Positions 25,423 to 34,215 of a stretch of DNA of 42,812 nt are shown here, piece by piece. The translations under genes and the position numbers were made by a program. Under the pieces are notes generated by a model. That model did not search any database. It worked only from the letters and a program-made list of their open reading frames with translations, and had not been told where the DNA came from. Source of the DNA: an uncultured bacterium (GTDB lineage: Bacteria > Bacillota > Clostridia > Lachnospirales > Lachnospiraceae). Every line of letters begins with the position of its first letter. The stretch's first letter is position 1. Location: positions 1 to 42,812 of the forward strand of contig CANSLJ010000031.1 in the NCBI GenBank assembly GCA_947647735.1, written 5' to 3'.

Positions 25423-27078
25423 ATGGGGAACAGTATTAAACGGTCAGTCAGTATCCGTGTTGTTTTTGCTGTTATTATGATCTTGTTGTTCAGCGGCATC
25501 ACGACATTCAACATCCTGCGCATCGAATCGCTTCAGGGTGCCAATATCAGTGCATCGGCGACGCTGAACCGGATCCAGAGTGCGGAGACAGCTCATTACA
25601 AGTGGTCAGCCAACTTAAGCAACGCACTGTATTCCGGGTCCGAGTTCACCGGCAGCATGGATCATACAGCCTGTGTGCTGGGGCAGTGGGTATACGGGGA
25701 TATGGAACTGGAGGATGAGGAGATCGACAGCCTGCGGGACCGGATCGAGCCGTTACATAAGGAACTCCATGCGTCGGCGGGTACTGCGCTGGAGCTGTAC
25801 GAAACGGATGCAAGGCAGGCGCAGGGCTATTATCAGGAGACGATCCTGCCCAACCTGAGCACGCTGGTGGGATATCTGGATAAGGTGGTGGAGCGGAGTG
25901 AGACGCTCAGTGACGAGTATACAGCCAGAATGAACAGGACGATCATTTTTATGCATATTTCCACCTGCGTATGTCTGGTACTGGCTCTCGGCGGCCTGAT
26001 CAGCCTGGTGATGTATGTACTGCGGCATGTGGTAAGGCCTATGATCAGTATCACGGAGAAGGTGCGTCCGCTTCAGGAGGGCGATCTGTCCCTGAACCTG
26101 GATTACCATTCTGAAAATGAGCTGGGAGAACTGGTCCGGACTCTGGAGGGGTCTATGAAACGTATCCAGGAATATGTGGCAGATATAGACCGCGTTATGG
26201 GCGAACTGGCAAAGGGCAATTTCAACGTGTCCACTTCCGCCCGGTATATCGGTGATTTTCAGCCTATCGAGGAGGCTTTGGGACGTTTCACTGTTTCGAT
26301 CTCAGACGCCATGAGTGGGATCGTTCAGGCGGAGCAGCATGTGGCATCCTATGCGGAACAGCTCTCCGGCGGAGCCCAGTCTCTGGCACAGGGGGCGACG
26401 GAGCAGGCCAGCGCGGTACAGGAACTGTACGCAACGGTGGATGAGCTCTCCAGAAGCGCGGCAAGGAATGTGGAATCTGTTGCCGATGCCCGGCGCAGCG
26501 CCCGCCTTACCAGTGAGCAGGTTACCCTCAGCAGTCAGCAGATGGAGAAAATGGTGGCTGCCATGAAGGATATTGCGGAGGCTTCCGAGCAGATCAGCAA
26601 GATCATTGCCACGATCGAGGATATCGCGTCCCAGACAAATCTTCTGGCGCTGAATGCGGCGGTGGAAGCCGCCCGTGTAGGGGAAGCCGGCAAGGGCTTT
26701 GCCGTGGTGGCAAGCGAGGTGCGTGTCCTGGCGTCCAAGTCGGATGAGGCGGTGAAGGCAACCAAGCACCTGATCGAGAATTCCACACAGGCAACCGACC
26801 GGGGCAGCCGGATCGTGACGGAAGTATCAAGATCATTGCAGCAGGCACAGGAACTGGTGATGCAGTCCGATGAGGCGATCCATTCCATCACCGAGGCCAT
26901 CAATCAGGAGGCGGAGGCACTGTCTCAGGTGTCCGTGGGCATCGGCCAGATCTCCTCTGTGGTACAGACCAATTCTGCCAGCAGTGAGGAATCGGCGGCC
27001 GTGAGTACGGAATTGTTTACACAGGTGAATGTGCTGGAGGAAAAGACAAAGAAGTTTAAGCTGAAAAAGAACAGATAA
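25423..27078 (+). CDS. Chemoreceptor with CZB-like extracellular domain
   Basis: A 551-residue methyl-accepting chemotaxis protein. Membrane helices at about 12-34 and 173-200 enclose a 140-residue extracellular domain. A HAMP region follows (about 200-255), then the cytoplasmic signalling rod with tip [18 protein letters not shown] and [15 protein letters not shown]. The ectodomain carries the zinc-site pattern of CZB domains: H58 (HYKW), C84 in HTACVLGQW, and H112 and H116 in LHKELH. CZB domains are usually cytoplasmic, so this placement is notable. AAAGGAGGG precedes the ATG. CheR at the left end could methylate it. Confidence 0.93.
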   Translation: MGNSIKRSVSIRVVFAVIMILLFSGITTFNILRIESLQGANISASATLNRIQSAETAHYKWSANLSNALYSGSEFTGSMDHTACVLGQWVYGDMELEDEEIDSLRDRIEPLHKELHASAGTALELYETDARQAQGYYQETILPNLSTLVGYLDKVVERSETLSDEYTARMNRTIIFMHISTCVCLVLALGGLISLVMYVLRHVVRPMISITEKVRPLQEGDLSLNLDYHSENELGELVRTLEGSMKRIQEYVADIDRVMGELAKGNFNVSTSARYIGDFQPIEEALGRFTVSISDAMSGIVQAEQHVASYAEQLSGGAQSLAQGATEQASAVQELYATVDELSRSAARNVESVADARRSARLTSEQVTLSSQQMEKMVAAMKDIAEASEQISKIIATIEDIASQTNLLALNAAVEAARVGEAGKGFAVVASEVRVLASKSDEAVKATKHLIENSTQATDRGSRIVTEVSRSLQQAQELVMQSDEAIHSITEAINQEAEALSQVSVGIGQISSVVQTNSASSEESAAVSTELFTQVNVLEEKTKKFKLKKNR

Positions 27079-27113
27079 TGGAATTTTTTTCTAAAGATTT
27101 TTCATAATTCCTG

Positions 27114-27142
27114 TTGTAAAATCGAAGGGAAGAGGCTATAAT
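27114..27142 (+). promoter_or_regulatory. Promoter of the 6S-like RNA
   Basis: TTGTAA (27114-27119) and a perfect TATAAT (27137-27142) have the ideal 17-base spacing. Transcription should start near 27150. Confidence 0.8.
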
Positions 27143-27149
27143 AAGTATT

Positions 27150-27346
27150 AACCTGAAATGCATAAGAATTCCTGTTATTTTGAACCTACATTTACTTTAA
27201 ACGGGACTCCTATATTATCACATGGATGTCAGGCCTCCGGGCAGGTCGTTCGACCTTAGCTTAAGCAGTGGAAGACAGAAGTGTGTTTGCGGTAACCCAC
27301 CTGGCGCTTGCTAGGAGTCAACTTACAGGGTTCGGCATTTTGGGGG
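27150..27346 (+). ncRNA. ssrS: 6S RNA
   Basis: A roughly 195-base untranslated RNA with its own promoter. It folds into a long rod. AAATGC near the 5' end pairs with GCATTT near the 3' end. ATTCCTGT (27168-27175) pairs with ACAGGGTT. A large internal bubble follows on the 5' side (TTTTGAACCTACA...). GACTCCTA (27205-27212) then pairs perfectly with TAGGAGTC (27312-27319). The apical part includes GGTCGTTCGACC. This shape and the TTTTGAACCTAC and GGGACTCCTATATTA stretches match firmicute 6S RNA, which binds housekeeping RNA polymerase by mimicking an open promoter. The identity rests on recollection of the family, not on a covariance search. Confidence 0.8.
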
Positions 27347-27380
27347 TTTAGAATTCTTATTATATGAAAATAAGAGAGAA

Positions 27381-27417
27381 AAAGACGGGTGAGCGGAGAG
27401 CTTTTACCCGTCTTTTT
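27381..27417 (+). terminator. Terminator downstream of 6S-like RNA
   Basis: AAAGACGGGT pairs with ACCCGTCTTT across a 15-base loop and is followed by TTTTT. It ends the ncRNA transcript. It also argues against the in-frame upstream start at 27364 for the next gene. Confidence 0.85.
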
Positions 27418-27528
27418 ATGCTGCGGAAAAACAGGGGCGGAAGGATACAGACGGGTTTGGCACTCACTGAACAGAGGGAAAAAAGAAGTTGTCTGCATCA
27501 AAGCACTGTGGGCGGAATAAAATGGAGT

Positions 27529-29118
27529 ATGAGAAATCTTAGTGTGAGACATCGTAGACTACTTATTTTTTTTGCGGTATATTTTCTTGTGATCTTTTTA
27601 TGGCTGTGGTTCTGCTACAGGCAGGTTCAGAAAGCCTGCATTGAGGCGGGACATACGGCGCAGAGCGGTATCCTGGAAGTGACGTTCCGGCAGGATGAGG
27701 AGGATATGCCCGGCGGGACATGGTGGGACTCCTTTTTTGGAGACAGGGAGGATGATACGGGGGAGGAGGTAATAGAGGCGGAAAAGATGCCGGGGGAAGA
27801 GAAAGACACAGAGGCGGATACAGAGGAGGATGAGAAGGGGCAGGAGAAGGAGACCGGAAAAGATACAGAGGAGCAGGGGAACACCGTGGAAGGGGAGAAG
27901 GATGATACGGAAAAGATCCGGGTCGTGCTGCTGGGAACAGGCGGCATCTACCACGAAAAGGTGGCGCTGGAGGCGGGCGGGGAGAGGCTGGAGATCACAG
28001 CGAAGAGTCCTTATTTTGCAAAGACAGGCATTATCAGGATTCATGCGGCGGGGGAAGACGGGGAGAAAGTATGTGTGATGAGCCTTGATCGGTCCTGTGG
28101 ACATCCCTCCTATGAAGGGGTGCTGGAGATCCGGAAGGAGGATGCCGGGCTTGTGCTGATCAATGAGGTGGATCTGGAGGAGTATGTGAAGGGGGTTCTG
28201 CCCAGTGAGATGCCGGTTTCCTATCCGGTGGAAGCGCTCAAGGCGCAGGCGGTCTGCGCCCGCACCTACGCGGAGATGAAACAGGAAAATAAAGCCTACC
28301 CGCAGTATGATGCGGCGGTGGACGACAGCACCGCCTGTCAGGTTTACCGGAATCTGGAAACCTCTGCGCAGGGGGATCAGGCGGTGGAGGAGACGGCGGG
28401 GGAGGTTTTGCGGAAGGAGGACGGGAGTTTCAGGGAATGCTATTATTATTCTACTTCCTGCGGGCGGGGAGCGGAGATTTCTGTCTGGCATGGCGGGGAA
28501 ACGGAAGCACCGGAGGTGACAAAAAGCAGGGAAGAGATAGATCTGATGAATCAGGAATTTTTTGACTATATTGGTCAAACAAAGGAGGGCCATCTGGAGG
28601 CGGAGGAGGCTTTTTACCGATGGGATTATAAATGTGAGGAGGCGGACGCGCAGAAGATTCTGGAAAGATGCAGAGCACGGAGGGCGGTAAATGAAAAACT
28701 GGTCAGGGCGGAGGGCGGTGATAACGGGGAGGCGCCTGAAATATCCCAAAAGGGGCTCGGCGGTATAAAGGAGATGGATATTGCGGAGAGGCAGGAGGGC
28801 GGCGTGGCGGACTGCCTCAGGATCATCTGTGAGAAGGGGACGGTGTATGTCTGGGGAGAATACAATATCCGCTATGTGCTGGCGCAGGGCGGCAGTGTGA
28901 GACTGCAGGACGGTACGGACTTTTCCGCGGGGGAGCTTTTGCCCAGCGCCTTTATTTCTCTGCAAAGTGTTTGTAACAAAAAGGGAAATATGGTAGGATA
29001 TATTGTAGTCGGAGGCGGTTTCGGGCATGGCGTGGGGTTGTCCCAGAACGGAGCGAAACATATGGCGCTGGCGGGGAATGATTACCGGGAGATTCTGGAA
29101 ACCTATTACGGAGATTAG
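27529..29118 (+). CDS. SpoIID/LytB-domain protein
   Basis: SpoIID is a lytic transglycosylase acting on peptidoglycan during engulfment; the domain also occurs in other wall enzymes. The start at 27529 (MRNLSVRHRR) is my choice because it lies past the terminator and just before the signal anchor (about 11-28); its ribosome site is weak. An acidic linker (about 60-125) precedes the SpoIID domain. The domain shows LPSEMPVSYP and EALKAQAVCARTYA (235-248), and GGGFGHGVGLSQNGA (495-509) near the end. An insert near 395-435 is rich in Gly and Glu. The 529 residues exceed classical SpoIID (about 340), so it may be a paralogue. Confidence 0.85.
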   Translation: MRNLSVRHRRLLIFFAVYFLVIFLWLWFCYRQVQKACIEAGHTAQSGILEVTFRQDEEDMPGGTWWDSFFGDREDDTGEEVIEAEKMPGEEKDTEADTEEDEKGQEKETGKDTEEQGNTVEGEKDDTEKIRVVLLGTGGIYHEKVALEAGGERLEITAKSPYFAKTGIIRIHAAGEDGEKVCVMSLDRSCGHPSYEGVLEIRKEDAGLVLINEVDLEEYVKGVLPSEMPVSYPVEALKAQAVCARTYAEMKQENKAYPQYDAAVDDSTACQVYRNLETSAQGDQAVEETAGEVLRKEDGSFRECYYYSTSCGRGAEISVWHGGETEAPEVTKSREEIDLMNQEFFDYIGQTKEGHLEAEEAFYRWDYKCEEADAQKILERCRARRAVNEKLVRAEGGDNGEAPEISQKGLGGIKEMDIAERQEGGVADCLRIICEKGTVYVWGEYNIRYVLAQGGSVRLQDGTDFSAGELLPSAFISLQSVCNKKGNMVGYIVVGGGFGHGVGLSQNGAKHMALAGNDYREILETYYGD

Positions 29119-29178
29119 ATATATCTTTCGGGTATCGAAATAGGCCATGAAAACTATTTTGCAGCGGGAGAACAGTAG

Positions 29179-30048
29179 TTGAGAGAACAAAAAGAGCGTT
29201 TGACATCCAGAAAATTATATCAGGTCTTTTATCGGTTCGGAAAACAGATGACGATAAAGAATATCAGTTCTTTTGCGGCAAGCACGGCGTTTTTCCTGTT
29301 TATCTCACTGATACCGATCCTGTATCTGGTCTGTTCCATTCTGCCCTATGTAAATATCACACAGGATACGCTGCGGCAGTCCGTTGACGCGGTCCTGCCG
29401 GGGGTGATCGGCGTGTTTTTGAATTCCATTATCGCGGATGTGTACGGACAGTCGGCAGGGGGGATTTCCCTGGCGGTACTGGTCATGCTGTGGTCCGCGG
29501 GCAAGGGCATGATGGCTCTGATGCGGGGGCTGAATGCGGTCAACGAGGTGGAGGAGGAGAAAAATTATCTGTATGTCAGGGTGATCGCGGCGGTCTACAC
29601 GATCCTGCTGATCGTGGCAGTGATCATATCCATGCTGTTCAGCGGCTTCGGAAAGCTGATCGTCAGGATGTTCATAGACAGCATTCCGGGCGGGGATATT
29701 GTGTACTCGGTGTTTACACGGATCAGGTTTCTGTATGTCTGGGTCGTGCTGACGGTGTTGTTTATGCTGATCTACAGCTATGTGCCGGGGCGGAGACAGA
29801 AATTTCTGATGCAGCTGCCGGGAGCGCTTTTTACGGCGGTGATCTGGAATTCCTTTTCGCTGGTGTTTTCGGCTTATCTGGAATATTTTGGGGATTTCGG
29901 TGTTTACGGCTCTCTGGCGACGGTGGTCATCGTGCTGTTGTGGCTTTACGGGATGAGCTACATTGTGATGATCGGGGCGCATATCAATAAGTATTTCAGG
30001 CCGGCGAATGAGTTTATTTGGGAGAAACGGGTTAGGAGAAAGAAATAG
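29179..30048 (+). CDS. YihY/BrkB-family membrane protein
   Basis: A 289-residue inner-membrane protein with about six helices, of the YihY (formerly 'ribonuclease BN') family. Function is not established for this family; the RNase label is historical. The start is TTG at 29179 with CGGGAG eight bases upstream; the next ATG, at 29248, would remove a plausible N-terminus. Recognisable segments include SFAASTAFFLFISLIPILYL, GRRQKFLMQLPGA and LWLYGMSYIVMIGAHIN. It follows the SpoIID gene by 60 bases with no terminator, so the two may be cotranscribed. Confidence 0.87.
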   Translation: MREQKERLTSRKLYQVFYRFGKQMTIKNISSFAASTAFFLFISLIPILYLVCSILPYVNITQDTLRQSVDAVLPGVIGVFLNSIIADVYGQSAGGISLAVLVMLWSAGKGMMALMRGLNAVNEVEEEKNYLYVRVIAAVYTILLIVAVIISMLFSGFGKLIVRMFIDSIPGGDIVYSVFTRIRFLYVWVVLTVLFMLIYSYVPGRRQKFLMQLPGALFTAVIWNSFSLVFSAYLEYFGDFGVYGSLATVVIVLLWLYGMSYIVMIGAHINKYFRPANEFIWEKRVRRKK

Positions 30049-30126
30049 ATGGTGAAGCCGGGCAGGCAGTAGCCCGGTAATAAAAGATAAATAAAAAATA
30101 TACAAAGAGAAGGCGGGGATAAAGGC

Positions 30127-30825
30127 ATGAAGGCAGTGATGGATCTGGGATTTTGGGAGATGCAGATCATTTTCTTTGGGAGAATCATATTGGCAATGCT
30201 CTGCGGGGGGATCATCGGGATTGAGAGACAGCAGAGGATCAAGGTGGCGGGAACGCGGACGCATATGATGATCTCCGTGGCTGCGGCATTGATGATGATC
30301 ATTTCCAAGTACGGGTTTATCGATGTGATGGCGGTGTCCGGGGCTTCCTGGGATGTGTCCAGGGTGGCTGCGAGCATTATCACCGGGATCGGTATTCTGG
30401 GCGGTATCATCATCACCGGCAAGCAGGGGAGTGTCAGCGGAACGACCACGGCGGCGGGGCTGATGGCAACGATCGCGGTGGGAATGGCTTTCGGTTCGGG
30501 GCTTTATGTGATGGGCTTTTCGGTGACGGCGCTGATACTGGGGATGCAGTATATTCTGCACCGGAATCTGTGGATCGTGCGGCAGACGATCCGGGCACAG
30601 GTTGTTTTTTATATAGAACATGAGACCGGGGATTATAAAAAACTGCTGGAGAAGCTGGAGACATACCATATCCATATTCAGCATTTCCGCTGGGAGAAGA
30701 TAGGCAGCGAATCCTTTCAGATCAGCTGTCATGTGACCATACCGGCGAGGTACTCCAAGGAGGAGATCATTTCCATCTTTGCGGGGATGCCGGAGACGGA
30801 GAATTTTGAGATCCTGTACATATAA
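30127..30825 (+). CDS. MgtC/SapB-family membrane protein
   Basis: The first 140 residues form about five membrane helices with the family signature GGIIGIERQ and TRTHMMISVAAAL. The usual GLGFLGAG-type motif appears here as TGIGILGGI. The soluble C-terminal 90 residues resemble the ACT-like tail of MgtC proteins (YKKLLEKLETYHIHI...). MgtC proteins are linked to magnesium limitation and intracellular survival, but this clade is uncharacterised. The ATG follows AAGGCGGGG. Two hairpins and a terminator follow it. Confidence 0.87.
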   Translation: MKAVMDLGFWEMQIIFFGRIILAMLCGGIIGIERQQRIKVAGTRTHMMISVAAALMMIISKYGFIDVMAVSGASWDVSRVAASIITGIGILGGIIITGKQGSVSGTTTAAGLMATIAVGMAFGSGLYVMGFSVTALILGMQYILHRNLWIVRQTIRAQVVFYIEHETGDYKKLLEKLETYHIHIQHFRWEKIGSESFQISCHVTIPARYSKEEIISIFAGMPETENFEILYI

Positions 30826-30828
30826 ATA

Positions 30829-30888
30829 GCGGGCATAGCCCGCATTGCGAGAAAATGCTAGGCAAAGCGATGCTTTGCCGCATTCTCG
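30829..30888 (+). repeat. Two tandem hairpins after the mgtC-like gene
   Basis: GCGGGC-ATA-GCCCGC (30829-30843) is followed by a larger cruciform. In that, CGAGAAAATGC (30848-30858) pairs with GCATTCTCG, and GGCAAAGC (30861-30868) pairs perfectly with GCTTTGCC (30872-30879). Neither has a T-run. They may protect the mRNA 3' end ahead of the terminator. Confidence 0.7.
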
Positions 30889-30896
30889 GAAATAAT

Positions 30897-30928
30897 GGGA
30901 CGTTCTGTTGGGGGGCGTCCCTGTTTTT
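30897..30928 (+). terminator. Terminator before the two-component operon
   Basis: GGGACG pairs with CGTCCC across a 13-base loop and leads into TGTTTTT. Confidence 0.7.
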
Positions 30929-30955
30929 GTATATATATTGGAATTACGGTGGGTG

Positions 30956-30972
30956 TTTACAACTCGGCAACA
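30956..30972 (+). promoter_or_regulatory. Shared 17-base motif upstream of response regulator
   Basis: TTTACAACTCGGCAACA is nearly identical to 33125-33141 (16 of 17). It contains two similar hexamers (TTTACA and GCAACA) with 11-base periodicity, as expected for an OmpR-type regulator site. Confidence 0.55.
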
Positions 30973-31000
30973 TCTGTATGTTATGCTTCTGATCATACGA

Positions 31001-31042
31001 TGCAGACAGTCTTTCCTTACCTGTGAGGGAAAACTGTCTGCA
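31001..31042 (+). repeat. Stable hairpin in response-regulator leader
   Basis: TGCAGACAGT (31001-31010) pairs perfectly with ACTGTCTGCA (31033-31042), and TTTCC with GGAAA inside, with one bulge and an 11-base loop. No T-run follows. It ends 25 bases before the ATG at 31068. Confidence 0.75.
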
Positions 31043-31067
31043 GAACGATTGACAGGGGGCAATAAAA

Positions 31068-31721
31068 ATGGCTGAGATACTGATCGTGGAGGACGAACCT
31101 TCCATCAATGAACTGATCCGGAGAAATCTGTCGCTGACAGGACATCACTGCACGCAGGTGTTTGATGGGTGCGAGGCGATAGAGATCCTGGGGCATAGGA
31201 AATTTGATCTGATCATACTGGATATCATGCTGCCGGGGGCGGACGGGTATGAGGTGTTTGATCAGGCTCACGGGATACCGGTTATTTTCCTGACAGCAAA
31301 AAGCGAACTGTCAGATAAGCTGAGAGGGCTGACCAGAGGGGCTGATGATTATATCACTAAGCCATTTCAGATGCTGGAGCTTGCGGCAAGGGTGGAGATA
31401 GTGCTCAGACGGACGAAAAAATCCGAGAAATATTTCGAGATGGATCATGTGAAGCTGGATTTTGAGAGCAGGCGGATCTTTGTGGACGAAAAGCCCGTGG
31501 ACTGCACGCCGAAGGAGTATGAATTGTTTGAGACACTGGTCAGAAACCGTAATATAGCCCTTTCCAGGGAAAGACTGCTGGACCTTGTGTGGGGATATGA
31601 TTTTGAGGGCGGTACCCGGACGGTGGATGTCCATATCCAGAGGCTTCGTGCAAAGCTCGGGCTGGATAAACAGATCACCACCGTCTATAAACTGGGGTAC
31701 AGGCTGGAGGCACCTTTATGA
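31068..31721 (+). CDS. OmpR-family response regulator
   Basis: A 217-residue two-component regulator. The receiver domain has the acidic pocket E8/D9, phospho-acceptor D52 (LDIMLPG), T76 and K98 (ITKPF). The C-terminal winged helix carries the typical GGTRTVDVHIQRLRAKLG recognition region. An AGGGGG ribosome site precedes the ATG. It overlaps the sensor kinase gene by ATGA, so the pair is translationally coupled. The candidate operator upstream suggests autoregulation, and the same motif before the secreted protein gene at 33.2 kb suggests a target. Confidence 0.93.
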   Translation: MAEILIVEDEPSINELIRRNLSLTGHHCTQVFDGCEAIEILGHRKFDLIILDIMLPGADGYEVFDQAHGIPVIFLTAKSELSDKLRGLTRGADDYITKPFQMLELAARVEIVLRRTKKSEKYFEMDHVKLDFESRRIFVDEKPVDCTPKEYELFETLVRNRNIALSRERLLDLVWGYDFEGGTRTVDVHIQRLRAKLGLDKQITTVYKLGYRLEAPL

Positions 31722-33109
31722 AAAAAAAGACTTTTGCGGCTACGCTGGTGCTTTTTATCGTCTTTATCAATTCCGGTATGCTGATCGTGTCCCTGATCAC
31801 CTGGAGGGAGAGTATCGCGGCGGAACGGGAAAAGGTGCTGGCGGAGCATTTTGTAATCTCCTCCGGGCTGATCGGGGATATGCAGGCAGTGAAAAACCGG
31901 GGCGGGGATGTGGAAGGCTCTATGGCGGAGCTGATGAGAACCTATTCCCGTTATTCTCAGAACAGGAATAATCAACTGGCGGTATCCTGCGGATCGGACT
32001 GGATCTATTATGCCGGGGAGAAGGCACCGGAGGGAGATCCGGAAAGCTTTTGGAATCAGGTCGATCAGTCGGAAAGGCTTGTTTTTATGCAGAAAAAGCC
32101 ATCTGCAGGGCTTTGCGTTTACGGCCGTTTTCCGGCGCCGTTTCAGGAGTACGGGCTCTGGTACCGTGCGGATATCGAAGATACGATGGGAACATGGAGA
32201 ATTATGAAAAACATGCTCTTTGTGATCAGTGTGGCGCTGACCTTTTTATTCGCCCTGTTTCTGGTTGAATTTCTGGATATTCTTTTTAAACCTTTGAGAG
32301 AGATTTCCGCGGCTTCCCGAGTGATCGCTTCAGGGGACTATCATACCCGCCTGCATGTTGGCGGACAGGATGAGATCGCGGTGATGGCGGGGAATTTCAA
32401 TCTGATGGCAGAGCAAGTGGAATCTCATATACAGATGCTGCAGGATACGGCGGACAAGAAGCAACGGTTCGTGGATAATTTTGCCCATGAACTCCGCACG
32501 CCTCTGACTGCCATTTACGGATATGCGGAGTATCTTCAGAGAGTGCCAGTGACGGAGAAAGAGCGGTTTGAATGTACACAGTTTATTCTTTCCGAATGCA
32601 GCAGGCTTCAGAATATGGCGTATCAACTTCTTGATCTGGCAGCGCTGCGCGAAGTGCAGATGGAAAGCTGTCAGGCGGCAGAATTGTTTCGCAGAGTCTG
32701 TGAGATCATGCAGGTGAAGGCGGAGAAAAAGGGAATCCTGTTATCCTGCTCCTGCCATCAGGAGAAGTTGGCGGGAAATATGGAACTTCTGATCACCCTG
32801 TTGAATAATCTGGTGGACAATGCGCTGAAAGCCAGCTCTCCGGGCACAGATATCCGGCTTGAGGCAAAGGAGGCTGACGGAAAACTGATACTGGAAGTGA
32901 AGGATCAGGGCATCGGCATGACAAAGGAGCAGATGGCACATATCAAAGAGGCTTTTTACCGCGTGGATAAATCCAGAAGCCGCGAGGCAGGCGGTGCAGG
33001 GCTGGGGCTTTCCATCTGCGAGAGGATCATGCAGCTTCACCGGGGGGAGATGGTGTTTGAGTCTCACCCGGGAAAAGGAACTACGGCACGGCTTATCTTT
33101 CCTATATAG
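31718..33109 (+). CDS. Sensor histidine kinase
   Basis: A 463-residue membrane kinase and partner of the preceding regulator. Helices at about 5-28 and 168-190 bracket a 140-residue extracellular sensor of no recognised type. HAMP follows (about 190-245), then the H box FAHELRTPLTA with H257. The N box is NNLVDNALKAS, and the ATP-lid motifs are DQGIGM and GGAGLGLSICERI. The architecture is complete and should be active. The signal is unknown; the secreted PepSY-like protein downstream could be a target or a sensor partner. Confidence 0.93.
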   Translation: MKKKTFAATLVLFIVFINSGMLIVSLITWRESIAAEREKVLAEHFVISSGLIGDMQAVKNRGGDVEGSMAELMRTYSRYSQNRNNQLAVSCGSDWIYYAGEKAPEGDPESFWNQVDQSERLVFMQKKPSAGLCVYGRFPAPFQEYGLWYRADIEDTMGTWRIMKNMLFVISVALTFLFALFLVEFLDILFKPLREISAASRVIASGDYHTRLHVGGQDEIAVMAGNFNLMAEQVESHIQMLQDTADKKQRFVDNFAHELRTPLTAIYGYAEYLQRVPVTEKERFECTQFILSECSRLQNMAYQLLDLAALREVQMESCQAAELFRRVCEIMQVKAEKKGILLSCSCHQEKLAGNMELLITLLNNLVDNALKASSPGTDIRLEAKEADGKLILEVKDQGIGMTKEQMAHIKEAFYRVDKSRSREAGGAGLGLSICERIMQLHRGEMVFESHPGKGTTARLIFPI

Positions 33110-33124
33110 AAAACTGCTCGCTAT

Positions 33125-33141
33125 TTTACAACTCGGTAACA
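33125..33141 (+). promoter_or_regulatory. Second copy of the shared 17-base motif
   Basis: TTTACAACTCGGTAACA lies 100 bases before the start of the PepSY-like gene and matches the site upstream of the regulator in all but one base. A short inverted repeat (GTACTT, AAGTAC; 33193-33206) lies further down. Confidence 0.55.
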
Positions 33142-33241
33142 GGATGTGTATTTTTCAGAAATATTCTTTCTTTATGCTGTAACTGTAACAGAGTACTTGG
33201 AAGTACCGAAAATCAGTTGATAGAAGAGAGGAGCTTAAAAA

Positions 33242-34162
33242 ATGAGAACAGGAAAAAAACAGAATGACAAAAAACAGGATAACAGAAGACAGAACCAGAG
33301 AAGAAACAGGCGTTTCGCAGTGATCGCAGCATCAGTGCTTGCCGTCAGCGGCATTGGTGCCGGGGGTTTCAGTATGATGACAGAGGGAACGGTACAGGCG
33401 GCAATGGTGGAGGCGGAGAAGATTCCCACCAGCTATCATGTTCCGGCAGTGCGGGAGGTTCCCGAGATTCCGGAGGTTTCGGAGGAGAGGGCAGAAGTGA
33501 ATTATCATGTTCACAAAAGCGAATTTTATGAGGAGGAACCCACTGCGGTCGATCTGTCGATGGAGGAGGCTGCGGCGCTGGGCGTTCAATATCTGGAAGA
33601 GATCATGGATTTTGATGCGGAGGGAGCCGATGTCTATATGGAGTACTACGGTGGTACGATCACCTTTCCGCGGGCTTTCTGGAGCGGCGATGTGCGTTTC
33701 GGAAAACAGGAAAAGACGGATGAGGATACCTGGAGCTTTTTTGTGGACGCGGTGACGGGAGAACTGTTTATGATCGGCTGTTCGGAGACACTGGATGTGG
33801 ATGTGCCGCTGGGATATGACAGTTCGCTGGAGGACAACTGCGGTGTTTATATCAAAGCGGCAGAGGATCTTGCGGAACGTGTTGACCTGCTGGGCGTTCC
33901 GGTGAAGGAGGTTGTGTACGGTTCCCAGGGGTATGGAAGCAACAACCCGGATATCACGATGGAGGTCAGAGGTGACAACGGGCAGACCGCATATGTGACA
34001 TTTTCCCGCTATAACCGGAGACTGCTCGGCATCATCACAGGCAGCAGCAGTGAAATAACGGAAAAAGCGCTGGAGGATCTGGAGAACGGCGTGGTGGATT
34101 CGGAGGATGTGGAGATAGTATATCTGGATGGGGATACCGGGGAGATGACGAAAAGGGAATAA
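33242..34162 (+). CDS. Secreted or anchored PepSY-like protein
   Basis: A 306-residue protein with an unusually long basic N-terminus (about 24 residues rich in Lys, Arg, Gln and Asn), then a hydrophobic segment (about 25-44) ending near VQA, a possible signal-peptidase site. The rest is acidic. The region about 95-180 includes WSFFVDAVTGELFMIG, similar to PepSY-type beta elements, and a second related unit may follow (about 190-300, ending VYLDGDTGEM). PepSY proteins often act as inhibitors or sensors at the cell surface. It follows the kinase gene by 132 bases and carries its own upstream motif, so it is probably controlled by this two-component system. Confidence 0.7.
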   Translation: MRTGKKQNDKKQDNRRQNQRRNRRFAVIAASVLAVSGIGAGGFSMMTEGTVQAAMVEAEKIPTSYHVPAVREVPEIPEVSEERAEVNYHVHKSEFYEEEPTAVDLSMEEAAALGVQYLEEIMDFDAEGADVYMEYYGGTITFPRAFWSGDVRFGKQEKTDEDTWSFFVDAVTGELFMIGCSETLDVDVPLGYDSSLEDNCGVYIKAAEDLAERVDLLGVPVKEVVYGSQGYGSNNPDITMEVRGDNGQTAYVTFSRYNRRLLGIITGSSSEITEKALEDLENGVVDSEDVEIVYLDGDTGEMTKRE

Positions 34163-34215
34163 ATGGATTCCTCGCTGTTTACAATCCGGATAGAAAATCA
34201 AATGAAATAAAATGC

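Noticed and set aside
27364-27528. Upstream in-frame start for the SpoIID gene
   Set aside because: This stretch contains the terminator of the 6S-like RNA and has no ribosome site; the signal anchor fits a start at 27529.
27598-29190. 530-codon minus-strand frame opposite the SpoIID gene
   Set aside because: SpoIID signatures and the membrane anchor are on the plus strand; the antisense frame has low-complexity composition.
29305-31062. 585-codon minus-strand frame across the yihY and mgtC-like genes
   Set aside because: It runs through a terminator and intergenic hairpins and is rich in His, Arg and Pro, typical of antisense shadow. Both plus-strand genes have family motifs.
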